Origin: Vitellaria paradoxa
Taxonomy: Eukaryota > Streptophyta > Magnoliopsida > Ericales > Sapotaceae
DNA length: 64,000 bases
Reading direction: 5' to 3'
Assembly: GCA_019916065.1 (NCBI GenBank)
Contig: CM034240.1
Span: 38,305,389-38,369,388 of the forward strand
This document shows positions 25,657-37,897 of the stretch, one piece after another. A program made the position numbers and the translations under genes. Numbering within the stretch: position 1 is the stretch's first letter; every line of letters starts with the position of its first letter. A model generated the notes under the pieces. It saw only the letters and a list, made by a program, of their open reading frames with translations. It did not search any database and was not told where the DNA came from.

Positions 25657-27058
25657 CTCTCTTTCGCTTTACAAGTGAAATTGGTGCTGCCACCCAAGTA
25701 GAAATAAACAAAGATTCACGATTTCTTCCCAAACCCAACAGACTTCATTATCTGAAAGCAAATCTCCACTTGAACATTATGATCAACAGAATTATGTAAA
25801 ATTAGGAAATGGTTGAAGAGGATTGAAGGAAAGTGTCATGAACTTTGTCCTCCAAGATTTCCATAAATTCAGCCCAGAAAAGAAGAGTGAAATGTACTGT
25901 TGCTATGCAGTTTTTCCCTTCCACCCCAGATATATATATATATATAATTATTTATAACATATGTAGGTGAATCTATATACACACACACACACTTTAATAC
26001 AGATCAAAAGAGAGAGAGGAAATTCTTTAGTTTTTGGATTCACCAATCAAAAAATGCAAGCTTCCATAGTTTTTCTAATTACAAGCCCTACTACAAGGCG
26101 TATCCTTAACCTTTATCTCTTGTTTTCTCCTGGGTACCGACCCTTCCCACCCAACTGAAATGGTCGAGGTAATTTTTTAACAATATTAAAAAAAAAAAAT
26201 TTCCAATTTCTATCATCAAGAACCAAAACCCATCTCCAAAGAAACGATGGAGAAAGGATAGGAGACCTAGGAGATCAAGTTCAACAAGGAGACTTGAACA
26301 TCATCCTACATTTTTTTTTTTTTTTTTTTATCATTCATCATGATCAAATATTCTTTTTTTTTTTTTTCCGATCAATTAAGTATTGTAGATAAATTTGGCT
26401 ACCCAGAATGCTGTTGTTCCGAGTTGATTTAATTGGCATTTTGCTTGAGCAAAGACCACAAAACTTCAGAATTCTATAATTGAGCAATGGCAGCCTGCAA
26501 GAAACCATGAACGTACACGTACGTTGATATAAAAAAATGAAATCAAAGTCTTTATTTTATTCGTACCAAATCAATAATGGAGTAAGCAACGCGTAATTGA
26601 ACTTTATATATATATATATATAATTAATTGTGATTATGAGTCGCGAGACAAAGCTTGTGCCATTAGTCACGAAAGCATTGGTCCACGCTAACACATAGGC
26701 CTAATCCATTAGTCACTTTCTACGTAGGTTTCAGACCAAACTATTCTCGCATTTGTACGTTTCTTGGCATCTTCACATTCGTTATGCTTTGAATATTTGC
26801 CTAATGAATGATCTATAATAACTATAATATAAATGCTAGGTGTTGATTAATCAGTGGTTAATTAATATTTGAGATGGTTGTGAATTTGAATAGGTCGTGA
26901 TTGGACGCGCATGAGGTGCCTCACGACTCGTAACTTGAATGAGTCGCCACCTTAATTTGATGGAAATTAATCCAATGGGATTCCGTAGATTCTTGCTTAC
27001 AAAGTGCAAGCTGCTAGGTCGGTCATTGAATAGCTCTCTAGAAAGGTTTTTCTTTTCC

Positions 27059-27090
<32 letters not shown>

Positions 27091-28008
27091 CTTTTTCTCT
27101 TTCTTTTTCTCTTAAATTTTACTTTAGGGCATAGAGTGTTTTTTTTTTTTTTTTTCAAACAATTAAAGGACTGACCTTTTAATTAGAAAACAATGCTCCT
27201 TCAATAACTATTTTGCCTTAAAAGTTGAACAACTAATGGTAAAAGTGTAAGGATAAATTAGTCATCGATGGAGAGATTACAACTCATTAAAACTTCATTT
27301 GGTTTACTGTAAACCTTTAAAAATTTTTAAAAATTATTAAAAATTATTTATTTTTTATCTCAATGTATGAATTACTAACCCACAATTTATCTCCCTTTAT
27401 CTTAATTTTTTTTTCACTCCAAACACATTATAAAAATTCATACCCTTAATTGTTAAAAATAAAAAAGAAATAATTAGGACCTAAAATAAAATTTCATGTA
27501 AAGCTCCGGAGTGTAAATTGAAATTTATCCTATTTTAGGAGTATTGCTGCATAATCAATATAATATGCCAAATAATTAAATAGAAAATGGGGTGTACCAC
27601 TTGAAAATAAAAAAATAATAATTTATATGAATATATTTTAATTACAACTCTACAACCACAATACATCATTTTAGTTCTATTTTCTACTATATCTTTATGG
27701 TCCAATAGTGTTTTTTTAGTACTTTTTGAATCTTATACAGTTGTTTGAAATTGTAAAAAATTAGTATAAATTTTCAAATGTTATAGTTTCGTAATTCATA
27801 TAATGAGTAAAAAATTTAAATTTTGTAGCAACTTGTAGAGATTTTAAAATTTTTTAGAGCTCCAAACACATCAAAAGTGAAAAAAAAAAAAAGAAGAATT
27901 GAAATAAAAAATAATATTTGCTATTTGCTTTGTTGGATCAAGAAAACGAGAAAAAGAATAAATATTTTTATTTTTTTGTTTCAATAGAGCAAATAATTTT
28001 GTTTCTTC

Positions 28009-28336
28009 TAAGTTTATATCAATTGAAAAATTAGAAGTTCAAAACCTAAAAGAAAAATGATGTAAAAATGACAAAAAAATTTAAAAATATTAATAACTTT
28101 TTGTATTTTTTGGTGTGCAAAACACCACCTAAAAGTTCAAAATATCAATGGAAAAATTAGAAGTTCAAAACCTTTAAAAAAAATTTGATGTAAAAATGAT
28201 AGAAATTCCAAGTTTGTATCAATTGAAAAATTAAAAGTTCAAAACATTAAAAAAAATTAATGTAAAAATGATAAAAATAATTTTAAAAAATTAATAACTT
28301 TTTGTATTTCTTGGTGTGCAAAACACCAGCTAATGA
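28009..28336. repeat. imperfect direct repeats with GGTGTGCAAAACACC hairpins
   Basis: Three partial units share ATCAATTGAAAAATTAGAAG and TGATGTAAAAATGA segments. The first and last also share ACTTTTTGTATTT followed by GGTGTGCAAAACACC, a short perfect palindrome at about 28111 and 28312. It looks like repeated insertion or duplication of a MITE end. Confidence 0.6.
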
Positions 28337-29804
28337 TGTAAGAAATGATCATGTTGGCACCAAATTCATGCCAAGGACATCTCTGTCAACTCCTTTTCGT
28401 CCATAAATGATGCGCATACAAAAGTCTCTCATTAGGCTTAACATTTCTCAATGTGGGCACCAAATTTATAATAATGCTTAAAATTGTTAATTAAGGAAAG
28501 AAAAATGAAACTTTCTAAATAAAAATACAAATAAATAATAAACAAACGAAAGGAAGAAATTTATTTATGATAGAAAACATAAAATAATATTTATTTTTTA
28601 TTTCTTATTTTTTTCTCTTCGCAAATTCAAGATTAATAGCAGCCAGAGATATAAATGTTTCTTCGATTTTGTGATAGGCAAGAATTCTTCAATTTTTTTT
28701 AATAAAATTACCAGTAAATAATATTAAGAAGTATTGTGTCCCTTTTTGGTGGGGCTTCAAGCGAAAATGAGTGCTCTAGAAATGAAATTATTTTGACCGG
28801 AACCTAAGAATTCCACCTAATTTATCAAATGTAACGTGGACTTTTTTTAGCCACCAGAAGGCAGCTTAACATAATAAATCAACACAAAATCACAATTAAA
28901 AATAAAAAAATATTTTTATATAATTGATACATTATGATAATGCAATTTTCAAAGCATTTTCTAAAAAAATAAATGCAAGAACTTTAAAATCGAGCCTAAA
29001 TCGAATTTTAATTTTAACTTGTTTAAGTTTGTCAGGAGTCAAGCAAACTTTCAAAATTATAGAAGTTTAACAATAATCTTTTATTTACATAAGATTAAAA
29101 GGTAAGCCATTTTAGAATGATTTATTCTTAATTAATATTTAATTTTATTGTACAAGACTCACAATTTTAGAAATGTAAAGTTTTTTTTTTTTTTTTTTAA
29201 GGGGGAGGGAAAGACTCGAACTCAAGTCATGAACAAACAGGAGAGATTCTTAACTATTTGAGTTACAGGCCACACTCTATAAGGCTTACAATTGAAATTT
29301 GTATGTTTCAGTCAATTGGAAGATCCTCTTTTATGAGAGATAAAACCTAAATTTTTATACGCAATTAAGCGATGAGGGACAAATGTAAAATGAAATATCC
29401 TCTTTCAAAATAGGCAAAACTTGAAATTTTATAAATAATTGAGTGATAATATAGGACAAATGTAAAATAGAACTGATCGGAGAAGTGTTAAAATATTTTT
29501 TAAGGTAACTCAGTAAACTTTCGAGTTTAATTTGACATTTAATTGAATCAAAATTAAATCTTAAATTTAATTTGAATAGAGTTTGAATGAGTCAAGCCGA
29601 ACTTGAATAAGTCACGAATAACTTAATTTTGTTACACTTTTAATGGAACCCGTGATACCAAGTGAAAATGGTACTCCATAGTTTTACCTAGACGGAGCAA
29701 TCCCAACATTATCAACCTACTTTTTATACATAAGAGATTCCAAGATTAAGTTCAAAGTGGATTAGAGCGTTCCTTTTTTTTTTTCCTCTCTCTCTTCTTC
29801 TTCT

Positions 29805-29806
<2 letters not shown>

Positions 29807-29841
<35 letters not shown>
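29807..29841. repeat. poly-T run, 35 bases
   Basis: The T run is preceded by CT/TTC-rich sequence and followed by GAGAAGAGAGAAG, so the flanks can pair as a hairpin around it. Its exact length is likely unreliable. Confidence 0.85.
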
Positions 29842-29842
<1 letters not shown>

Positions 29843-30256
29843 AGAAGAGAGAAGAAACGTAAAATTGTGGGTAAGAAGAATTCAAAGATTAAAAAAAATT
29901 ATTCTAATTCTTTATTTTGTATGTTTGTTAAATCATTTAAATAAATAACAACAATTGAATTAAGAGAATTAAGCTGTTGCGGTAGCAATGATCATTCACA
30001 TCGTTGGAAATGCCAATTAATGAATTATATGAAAAGTTCTAGAAATAATAAAAATAAATATATCTAAATAAATTCAATTATGTTTATACAATTAAGCTCG
30101 TTCACGTTGATCGTTCTTGTGAAGAAAACCCAAAATTGCCCCGTCAAGAAAGAGAATTTTTGTATTTACATCCTGGCTAGTGCTATGAGTTGTTGGTTAA
30201 CAGGTTCGGACTCATTTTGTTAAAAGTTTCGATTTATTGATTTAATAAATAAGTCT

Positions 30257-30394
30257 GGTATAAATAAAAAATTTAATTCGTTTAATAAATGAATTGAGTT
30301 TAAATAATGTCTTACTCAATTAAGGGTATAAATAAAAAATTTAATTCGTTTAAAAATGAATTGAGTTTAAATGATATCTTGCTCAATTAATTCA
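30257..30394 (+). repeat. tandem duplication, about 67 bp, two copies
   Basis: GGTATAAATAAAAAATTTAA starts at 30257 and again at 30324. Both units continue through ATGAATTGAGTTTAAAT and CTCAATTAA. The copies differ by a few substitutions and a short deletion. Confidence 0.75.
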
Positions 30395-31162
30395 TTAAAG
30401 GATTAAATTATTTAATAGTTATATATATTATTTAATAATATACATCTAAAATATGATGTAATTTTCATTTACATTACAATTTATTAAATTCTTAGCCTAA
30501 CCATTTTTTTACATTATTAATTGTACTTTGAACTATCAAGCATATCTCACAATAATTTTTTGTTAGTAATTGCACATATGTAATATTCTTATATATGTTA
30601 ATATTTGTCACGCCTCTAACTTAATTGTTTGGGATAGACAGCATGAGAATATGAAAACTAAATAAATTAAATAAAAACCTGTACTAAGGTCAAGTCATAA
30701 TATAATAAAATTCATCAAAACCACTAAATACGTCCCTCATTCTCATATTAAAATAAAATAACATCACTGGTAATTATACAGTTTCATATATAATCAAGTC
30801 GAGACTTACACCCCGAGTCGCACTAATAAAAATACAATCATCAAATATAATTAAATCATAAACTAAATCTATCCATCAATCTCAACTCAGCTCTGGATGG
30901 TTGCTTCCTGACCTCACCGGATCACCTGTAATATAGATGGAATGAGCAAATTTGCTCAGTTGGTAGGACCGTGCAAGTGTGCACGAGTGAATATAATCAA
31001 ACACATAATATAACTCACAATAATATCAGCCAAATATAATATAAAAATGCATATGTAATGCAATGCAATGCAATTCTCTAATCGTCATTTAACCCCAATC
31101 TTAACTTAGAACGGGTGACACTTAGCACCTCACACAGGATCACTAACTGTATACACCAAATG

Positions 31163-31437
31163 AAGAACCATGTTACACCCCCAATTGGCTATTACTCAGT
31201 AGAACTGTGTTACACCCCTGACCCTTCTGCTAGGTAACCGTGTTACACTCCTAGTTAGGCATCCGCTTAACTCAAGCAGGAAATCAATATAAATAGCAGT
31301 TGGAGAATCGTGTTACACCACCAATTAGCTAAGACTCAGGGGAACCATGTTACACCCCCTGCCCTTTCTGCTAGGTAACCGTATTACACCCTTAGTCAGG
31401 CATTCGTTTAGCTCAACCAGGAAATCAATATAAATCT
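31163..31437 (+). repeat. 140-bp tandem duplication in copy B
   Basis: Two units share TGTTACACC, TTCTGCTAGGTAACCGT and AGGAAATCAATATAAAT, with TGTTACACC at 31171 and 31311. Copy A has only one such unit, so the duplication happened after the two copies separated, or A lost one. Confidence 0.8.
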
Positions 31438-31590
31438 CTTATCTCAATATTAATATCCCAACTCCAAATGACTAAATTTTAGTCATATATATACTCAATC
31501 ATATTAAATAACCATAACATTTTAACATATAACCAATATGTATGATATACCATTCAAACCGAGTCAAAAACACCCCACTCGATTTCTCGA

Positions 31591-31978
31591 CCACACAGCT
31601 CGGTCGGCAACCTTACTGGGTTGCTTAGCCACACTGCTAGGTTGGCAACCTCACTCAATCGCTCGACCATGCTGCTCGGTTGGCAACTTTACTTGGTCGC
31701 TAGACCACACTGCTAGGTTGGCAACCTTACTCAGTCGCTTGGCCACACTGTTGATCGCTCAACCACACTGCTTGGTAGGTAACCTTACTTGGTCACTCGG
31801 CCAAACTGCTCGATCGGTAACCTTACTCGATGGCTCAGCCACACTGCTCGGTCGGCAACCTTACTCAGTCGCTCAACCACACTAATCGATTAGCAACTTT
31901 ACTCGGTTGCTCGGCCACACTGATCGGTCAGCAACCTTACTCAGTCACTCTACTGCTCTGCTCAGTCGGCAACCTTTT
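31591..31978 (+). repeat. 38-bp tandem array, about ten units
   Basis: The consensus unit begins CCACACTGCTCGGTCGGCAA and ends with CTTACTCAGTCGCTCGA-like sequence. There are about ten units plus a partial last one, with one unit shortened to 20 bp (about 31743-31762). The array is clearly more GC-rich than its surroundings. The period is not a multiple of three, so the overlapping 115- and 138-residue ORFs are by-products. The array is absent from copy A. Confidence 0.85.
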
Positions 31979-32800
31979 GAGAGCCCACCTTTCTATGGTC
32001 CGGAGTCCAGTTTTAGGGTTTGTCCTCAATAGAACCCAGTCCAAATCAATCCTCAAATCATCCGTTTCAAGCATTAATCTCCACAATAAATTATGCATAA
32101 GCACTTATTCACATGAATCACATGTTCCTTCATCGTTTAATCAAGGAATAACTCGGATATATGGAGGATCCTCACGTTTATATGCATATACACAACCACA
32201 TTCATATATTCATATATATACATGCACAAATCTCCAAAAATTTTGACTAAATCAAGCAAGTAACATATCAAAATCCTCCTAACAACGTCTAGAACTCAAA
32301 TATGAGTCCCACCTACCTTGAATCCAAAGAGAATCGAAGGAAATCGAAGAAAATTGGTTGAGCTCCCCAAACTTCAAGAGCCGATTTCTCCTACCTCAAG
32401 CCAAATCACTGGAAACAAGCATCACCACGATGTTCACAACGTCGAATACTACCAGATCGGCTGATCCTCTGTTCTGGATCGCATTTTCTCTCTCTACTCT
32501 CTCTCTCTCCCCTTCCCTTTTCTCTTTTTGTCCCTCTCTCTCTCTTTTCTTTCTTCTCCGTGTCACTCCCCCAAAAACAAAGAAAGGCAAAGAAAGAAAA
32601 AGAAAAGAAAAAAGGAAAAAAAAAACAAAGGAAAATGGGAGTTAGGACTTTGGCCTAGTTGTCCAACCCATTACTAATTCGGACCACACACGGCCCAAGA
32701 AAAATAAAATAAAATGAAATAAATAAATTAAATCTCATAATAAATATTTATTGGCCTAAGATAGCACATAAATAACCAAAAATAAATACTGGTTATTATA

Positions 32801-35800
32801 GTATGTATGTTAGAAATATATAGATGTGACATATAAATTAATATAAATCAAAACTTATTTATTATAATGGCTGCATTTGGTGCGGCGAAAAACAATGAAA
32901 AATAACAGAAAATGTGGTTTGAGGAACTTTTAGATGTTCGGTGCACACATCTCAAACTGTATTTTTTGGAGAGAAACAGTAGGATTTCCATTTCGATTGA
33001 TTGAATTCCCATTTGGATAGTTTCAAATTTTTATATCAGTTATAGTTTATACGGAAAGTCCTCTGCTTTGACAAGTTACCAAAAAAATAAAACAACAAAC
33101 CATAGCCATTTGCGAACAATTTACACACAATTACACAAGTAGAATATATATATATATATATAAAGGAAATCCAAAGTCCAAGCAGAGCAGAGAAGAAAGT
33201 GATTAAGAGATATTTTGCCTAATGTTAATGCTATTGTGGTTGGACGATCTTGTTTCAATGGGTCCTGTGGCCCCCCATTTTTTTTTTCAATATTTCGCAC
33301 TGTGTAAAGAGAAAAGGCCTGTCAATACCAGTATCATTTGATGTGACATGGCTGATAATTTTTTGTCGATTATTGCTGCCAAGTGAAGCTCGTCCAAACG
33401 ATATTTGGCTTAATGTCGGGATGGTTTCGAGCAAAACTAGGTACGTAGGAAAAAAAATGCAAAGCATCCAAACAATTATTACAAATCTGTCTGAACGACC
33501 CTAAAAAAATTGGTTACAGTAAATGTCATTTGATAGTTTGAGAGTCCATGGTGAGAATAATAATTTTTTTTTCTATTTAATTAACTAAGTTCTAATTATT
33601 GACTTTTTTTAAGAAAGTATTGAGTTTTTTTTTTCGAAATTCGAGAAGGTAAAAAAGTAAAAAAAATTTAATAGATATTTTTAGAAAATTTCAGAAATTT
33701 TCAACAAAATTTGTTCTGCTAAACGAGCCCAATATATATAAAATATAACTAATAAAGAGTTTTTCATGAACAATTTTAACTTGACATAAGAATTGTCTAG
33801 GCTCGACTATTTATAATAAGCTAACCTTGAAAAAGAAAATAGCCTTGTTTAGTAAATGAGTTAAATCCAGCATCTGCTCATTTACAACTTTAATCTAACA
33901 CTATTTGAATAAAATATATATCAAATTCATAAGGACAAATATATAAACTGAACCAAAAAAAAAAAAAGGAAAAAAACATTAACTCCACACGTGTTTAACT
34001 TGCTAAAATTATTCACTACGTACTAACCAAGTATATATCATAAGTTAAAATTAATTTGATTTTTGAACTTTGATTTTACTTGTTTTAATAAACTTAAATA
34101 TGAGTAAATATTAAACTATTTGAACTTATATATATACATATATTAAAACTTGTTTAAAATTGACTAAAAAAATTAAGTAGTAAAATTTGAACATATTTTT
34201 AAACTGCATAATATTTTCACATTAAGGTTTCATTTCTTCTAACATAAACTTTTCGCAAATGTTTTTACAAAAATTAATTTCATTCACCTTGCTATCTATG
34301 TGTGTGTTTTTCTCAACACTACTCTCTTCCCTTCCCAGTTTCTTTGTTAGGCAAAATTGTAATTTTGTCCATTTTGAGAGCCAAATAAAAGTGTAACCCA
34401 CTCTTCAATTGGGCCATCAATTTTTATGAACACGATCTACTCCATTAGGAGATTAACGTGGTATATTCAATTGCTCAAAATGAGTAAATAATGAATGAAA
34501 CAAATGGCTCCAAAGTGACACACTTGAATAAGTATTCTCATATTCTACTATAAAGAAATTTACTAAAACGACGTAATTTTGATAAATAGTTTTAATGTTC
34601 AAAACTACGTCATTTTGAATAAGGGTTTTTCTTCAAACATATCTGCTCAAGAATAGGGAACAGACGTATATGTTCGTGAATGGAGGTGACTATTTTAATG
34701 GTATCTTTGCTAATAGGCACTTAGTTTCTATAAAATTCATCCTTTCACATCAAATTTTTTCTTTTTCTTTTCCTTCCAGTTAAAAGTTTGTTTTCCTCTA
34801 CATTATAGCATTAGAAAAAATTCGAGAGTACAAAACATTGTTTTAGTTCATTGGGCAAATATATTACCGTGTTGCTTGTATTTTACGTTTAATCATTGTA
34901 TCATGTGAGGTAAATGTCTAAGAAATCTAACAGCACCAATGTAGAAGTTGAAATTTGTTTTAACAATATAATATCTAATACTAGTCTTGATCAATTAATC
35001 ATATTCATTCCATCTAGGTTTTTCTAAATTCACTATTTTTTGTTTTCCTTTTAACTATGACACAGTAGACACAAGCATAATAGGAATCACATCTTTTTTT
35101 ACCCACCGTCACATTCTCAAACAAAATGCCTCTTCAATTATTTTCAATTAATACAAATTGTTTTTATTTACACATAAACACACATATTTAGACCATAATA
35201 ACCCACATTTATTTCATATTTTTGCAGCCCTTGATGATCTATTGGTAAAGGTGATGTCGTCGAATCTACTAGATTGAAAATGCTCTACCACTAGGGGTGA
35301 AAACGAGCTAAATCCAGTTGAGTTTTAACTTATTTAAGCTCGGTTTGAATTATTTATATTGAACTCGAACTTGAATCGATATTTTATACAGGCTCAAACT
35401 TGGTTTGATAAAGAAAATTTTAAACTTGAGATTAGCTAGCAAATAACTCGATTAAACTAAAACAACATCGTTTTAGTCTAAAATATAAAAAATAAAATAG
35501 TGTAAAAATTGAACTGGCTTGCGAGCTTTTGAGTCAAGTTTTTCTAAGTTCGAACTCGAGCAGAACTAAAACAACTCAAAAAAAAAAAAAAAAAATACTC
35601 AGCTCATTTTGGCCTTTATCTGCCGCCTCCTTCCTTACCTCTATCAATTTGTCGTCCAACTGCCATTTATCATGGATCCCGCCTTGTTCTAGTAATAAGT
35701 AGGGTTTAAATTCAACATAAAATATTATGAATAGTAAAGAAATCCAACTTATATTTACTTGTTCCCATAAATAATTTATTAATTTTAAATAGGTAAATTA

Positions 35801-36746
35801 TTTTTTGATAATTAATGTAAAATGTTTTTACTAGTAAAAAATTTTATCAAAATTTTAAATACCCAAACGCTAAAATATTATAAAATTTTTTTTTTTTTAA
35901 AGAGTTAAAACAAATGGTATCAAAGGCAATGTTTATTTTAGTAAAAAATTGAAAGGATAGAAAAAAGCGAAGGGAAAAGGTTAGGTCATAATATTCTACT
36001 TTTGGTTTTGAAGGAAAAGAGGGACGGAAAAAAAATGAATTAAAAAATTTTCAATTCAAAAGTAATTGGCTCACCTAGAGACAAATTTTGCTCCGAATGC
36101 CATTTTAGGGCACTTTGCTGATCTTAACTTCGCACTTTAGGATTCTCACATCAACTGTGAAAGAAGTTGGTGATCAGTGTATAAGTACAGGGGAAAATCT
36201 CACTCTGTGTGTTAATTTTTAGAGATAAGAGAGACTCAAGACTATCCATCATAAATTAAAAATGTTTTTACTAACTTTTCTCTGTGATAAATACTTTTTT
36301 AATTTTAGCATCTTATAAATTTTTGCTGTATCATATTAAAATCATTTATTTTATTTAACTATTTTATTAAAATAAAATTATTTTTAATAAATAATATAAC
36401 TAAATTATTAACTAATTAATTTAATTAACTAAATTATAATCCATTAAATAAAATTAATTAACTATAATTTATTAAATTAATTAATAATTAATAAAATATA
36501 TTATTTAATAGTTAGTAATTTAATTAATTTCATAATTTAATAGAATACATTTATTTGATTACCTAATATTAATAAAATATATTAATTAATAATTTAATTA
36601 AGTTAATTAATGATAAAATTAATTAAAATAAATTAACTAAATTAATATAAAATATATTTTATTAAATTAATTATAATATATAATATAATTAAATTAATAT
36701 GAAATATATTTTAATGACTTATTTGAGTACAATAATATAATTAGAC
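32801..36746. other. AT-rich intergenic DNA, no gene seen
   Basis: No supported gene. It holds a small hairpin around ACTACGTCATTTTG (34565-34615), a dispersed TIR repeat (35290-35620) and a strongly AT-only block of ATTAAT repeats (36290-36720), similar in texture to the interior of the 14.4-16.4 kb element. Confidence 0.5.
35290..35620. mobile_element. dispersed repeat, GGGGTGAAAACGAGC type
   Basis: It begins CTAGGGGTGAAAACGAGC and ends with a CTCAGCTCATTTTGGCC-type terminus, giving similar inverted ends. The body (AACTCG, TTTGAATTATTTAT, AAAACAACATCGTTTTAG) matches the SWEET intron 3 element at 59899-60327. Such GGGGTGAAAACGAGC-type repeats look like non-autonomous DNA transposons, possibly hAT-like, but the superfamily is not settled here. 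Confidence 0.5.
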
Positions 36747-36976
36747 TAAATTATGAAAACCTCCCTAAATATTAAGCTAATTACAAGAGCCTCTCTCAGG
36801 CATTTGAATTTACCATGTATATTTATGTCATTTTATTATAACATTCCAACGACGTTAAGGGAAAAAATTAACGGAGGGGGTTTAAGTGTTACAAATATTA
36901 GGGAATAGCAGATGTAAGTGTAAGGTTCAAGATTATTGTAATTAGCCTAAAGTTTAGCGGATCTAGGTATAATTTA
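36747..36976. mobile_element. short relative of the Mutator-like element
   Basis: The left end TAAATTATGAAAACCTCC and the reverse complement of the right end (TAAATTATACCTAGATCC) match in part, and both arms contain TAAGCTAATTACAA-like or GGCTAATTACAA sequence. Inner parts resemble the termini of the 14392-16388 element (TAATTAGC, TCTAGGT, TAAGTGTTAC). It is 230 bp, apparently the two ends with almost no interior. No clear target duplication. Confidence 0.5.
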
Positions 36977-36993
36977 CTCTTTTTAATAATTTA

Positions 36994-37309
36994 GGGTGCG
37001 TTTGGTTTGTTAAAACTACTGAAAAACTCTAAGGGCCTGTTTGGCCACACCAAATTTCACCAAAAATCACCAACTTTAATTAATTTTTGTACTGTTCTCC
37101 AATCAAAATTTTCTATCTATCACCTTTATGTCACATCTTTCTACTTTTATTATACTTTTTCCTCAATTTTTTGTTTACCAAATGGGCCCTGAAATTTTTT
37201 AAAAATCTCTAAAAATTATTCACTTTTTATTTTATTATACGAATTACGAACTTACCAATTATCTCACGTTATTTCATTTTATCTTACTTTTATTATTCTA
37301 AATACATCC
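36994..37309. mobile_element. outer MITE, interrupted by a nested MITE
   Basis: It starts GGGTGCGTTTGG after TTA (36991-36993) and ends CTAAATACATCC before TTA (37310-37312), a perfect 3-bp TWA-type target duplication. Its body, TCTCTAAAAATTATTCAC, resembles copies near 40245-40372. It is split at 37033-37189. Confidence 0.75.
37033..37189. mobile_element. Tourist-like MITE nested in another MITE
   Basis: The ends GGGCCTGTTTGG and CCAAATGGGCCC form inverted repeats. Flanks are TAA and TGA, near a 3-bp duplication. The sequence is closely similar to 6423-6570, including CACCTTTATGTCA and TTTCTACTTTTATTATACTT. It is 157 bp and sits inside the 36994-37309 element, so it is the younger of the two. 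Confidence 0.8.
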
Positions 37310-37515
37310 TTAATAATTTCTGAAAATTATAAATTTAATTAATTTTCGTCCGCACATCATTGCATAAAGTACACGTAATTATCCCTTCAAAGCAATTTAA
37401 TCATCATCCTCCGGTCCATGTCGGCTAAGTCGCTTCAAACCTGTCTCCGTCACATCACCACGCACGCGAGCTCTCACCACGTTCCACCGGTAACATGTCA
37501 CCACGGAAATCCTTC

Positions 37516-37523
37516 CACGTGTC
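37516..37523 (+). promoter_or_regulatory. G-box/ABRE CACGTGTC, distal
   Basis: A core ABA-response element about 380 bp before the U-box gene start. bZIP factors of the ABF/AREB class bind this motif. It occurs with a second identical copy nearby, in an otherwise GC-richer promoter. Confidence 0.55.
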
Positions 37524-37679
37524 ACCGTCGGCCACTGGTCCCCACATGCCTCACCCTCCTCAAGCCGATAAATGCCCCCCTCCTCCTCACACCCCCAGGT
37601 AATATTAAATTATTCATAAATTAAATCAAACCCGGGGTTGCCTGAGATCCAGAAACCGCTTCACCCAACTCTAACCCGC

Positions 37680-37687
37680 CACGTGTC
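37680..37687 (+). promoter_or_regulatory. G-box/ABRE CACGTGTC, proximal
   Basis: The second identical CACGTGTC, about 215 bp before the start codon. Two ABREs are usually needed for ABA response. A TATA-like TTTTATAGAT lies at 37791-37800. Confidence 0.6.
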
Positions 37688-37897
37688 GCACGGAGTTGCA
37701 TGCCAAATGCATCAGTCTGACGTAGGAATCGAAACGCTCATGGGTTCGCGCCACGTTTCATCCAAGATCTTCCTTGTCAGTGGAAACCCGTTTTATAGAT
37801 ACGCCAAGAATGTGATTCTCAATTTCTAATAACGAAAACAGAGTAATTTACTGTAAACTTGGTTTGATTATAGTTTCTCTCGTCCTAATTAACTTCA

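Larger units (their letters stand above)
25657..30605. other. intergenic DNA, no gene seen
   Basis: The left end would have been the IQM promoter. The rest holds pyrimidine tracts (26311-26329, 27048-27115), decayed MITEs (27300-27432, 27703-27872), the 28.0-28.3 kb tandem repeat, a 35-T run at 29807-29841 and the 30.25-30.40 kb duplication. No coding similarity was found on either strand. Confidence 0.5.
30606..32800 (+). mobile_element. LTR-like element copy B
   Basis: It starts TGTCACGCC and ends GGTTATTATA, and is colinear with copy A except for the insertion in A and the tandem repeats in B. About 2.2 kb long with no gag-pol, it is most likely a solo LTR of a Ty3-type element, since TGTCAC/TGTAAC ends are common in plant LTRs. 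Internal features are a 140-bp duplication (31163-31437), a 38-bp tandem array (31591-31978) and a CT-rich block (32480-32560). No target duplication is recognisable (ATATT against GTATG). Confidence 0.6.

Noticed and set aside
29200..29275. Possible tRNA on the minus strand (GACTCGAACTC motif)
   Set aside because: Only the T-arm-like motif is present; the acceptor stem and D arm do not pair.
31538..32246. Two overlapping ORFs of 115 and 138 residues with repeated CSVGNL/TLLG-type peptides
   Set aside because: They are produced by the 38-bp tandem array read in shifting frames inside an LTR-like repeat; no family similarity, and the period does not keep a frame.
35225..35300. tRNA-like or SINE-like sequence (GATCTATTGGTAAAGG followed by GTCGAATCT)
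   Set aside because: It cannot be folded into a cloverleaf by eye and the A- and B-box matches are weak.
37418..37829. Short ORFs of 68 and 63 residues before the U-box gene
   Set aside because: They fall in the GC-richer promoter with ABREs, have no family similarity and are not in frame with the gene.
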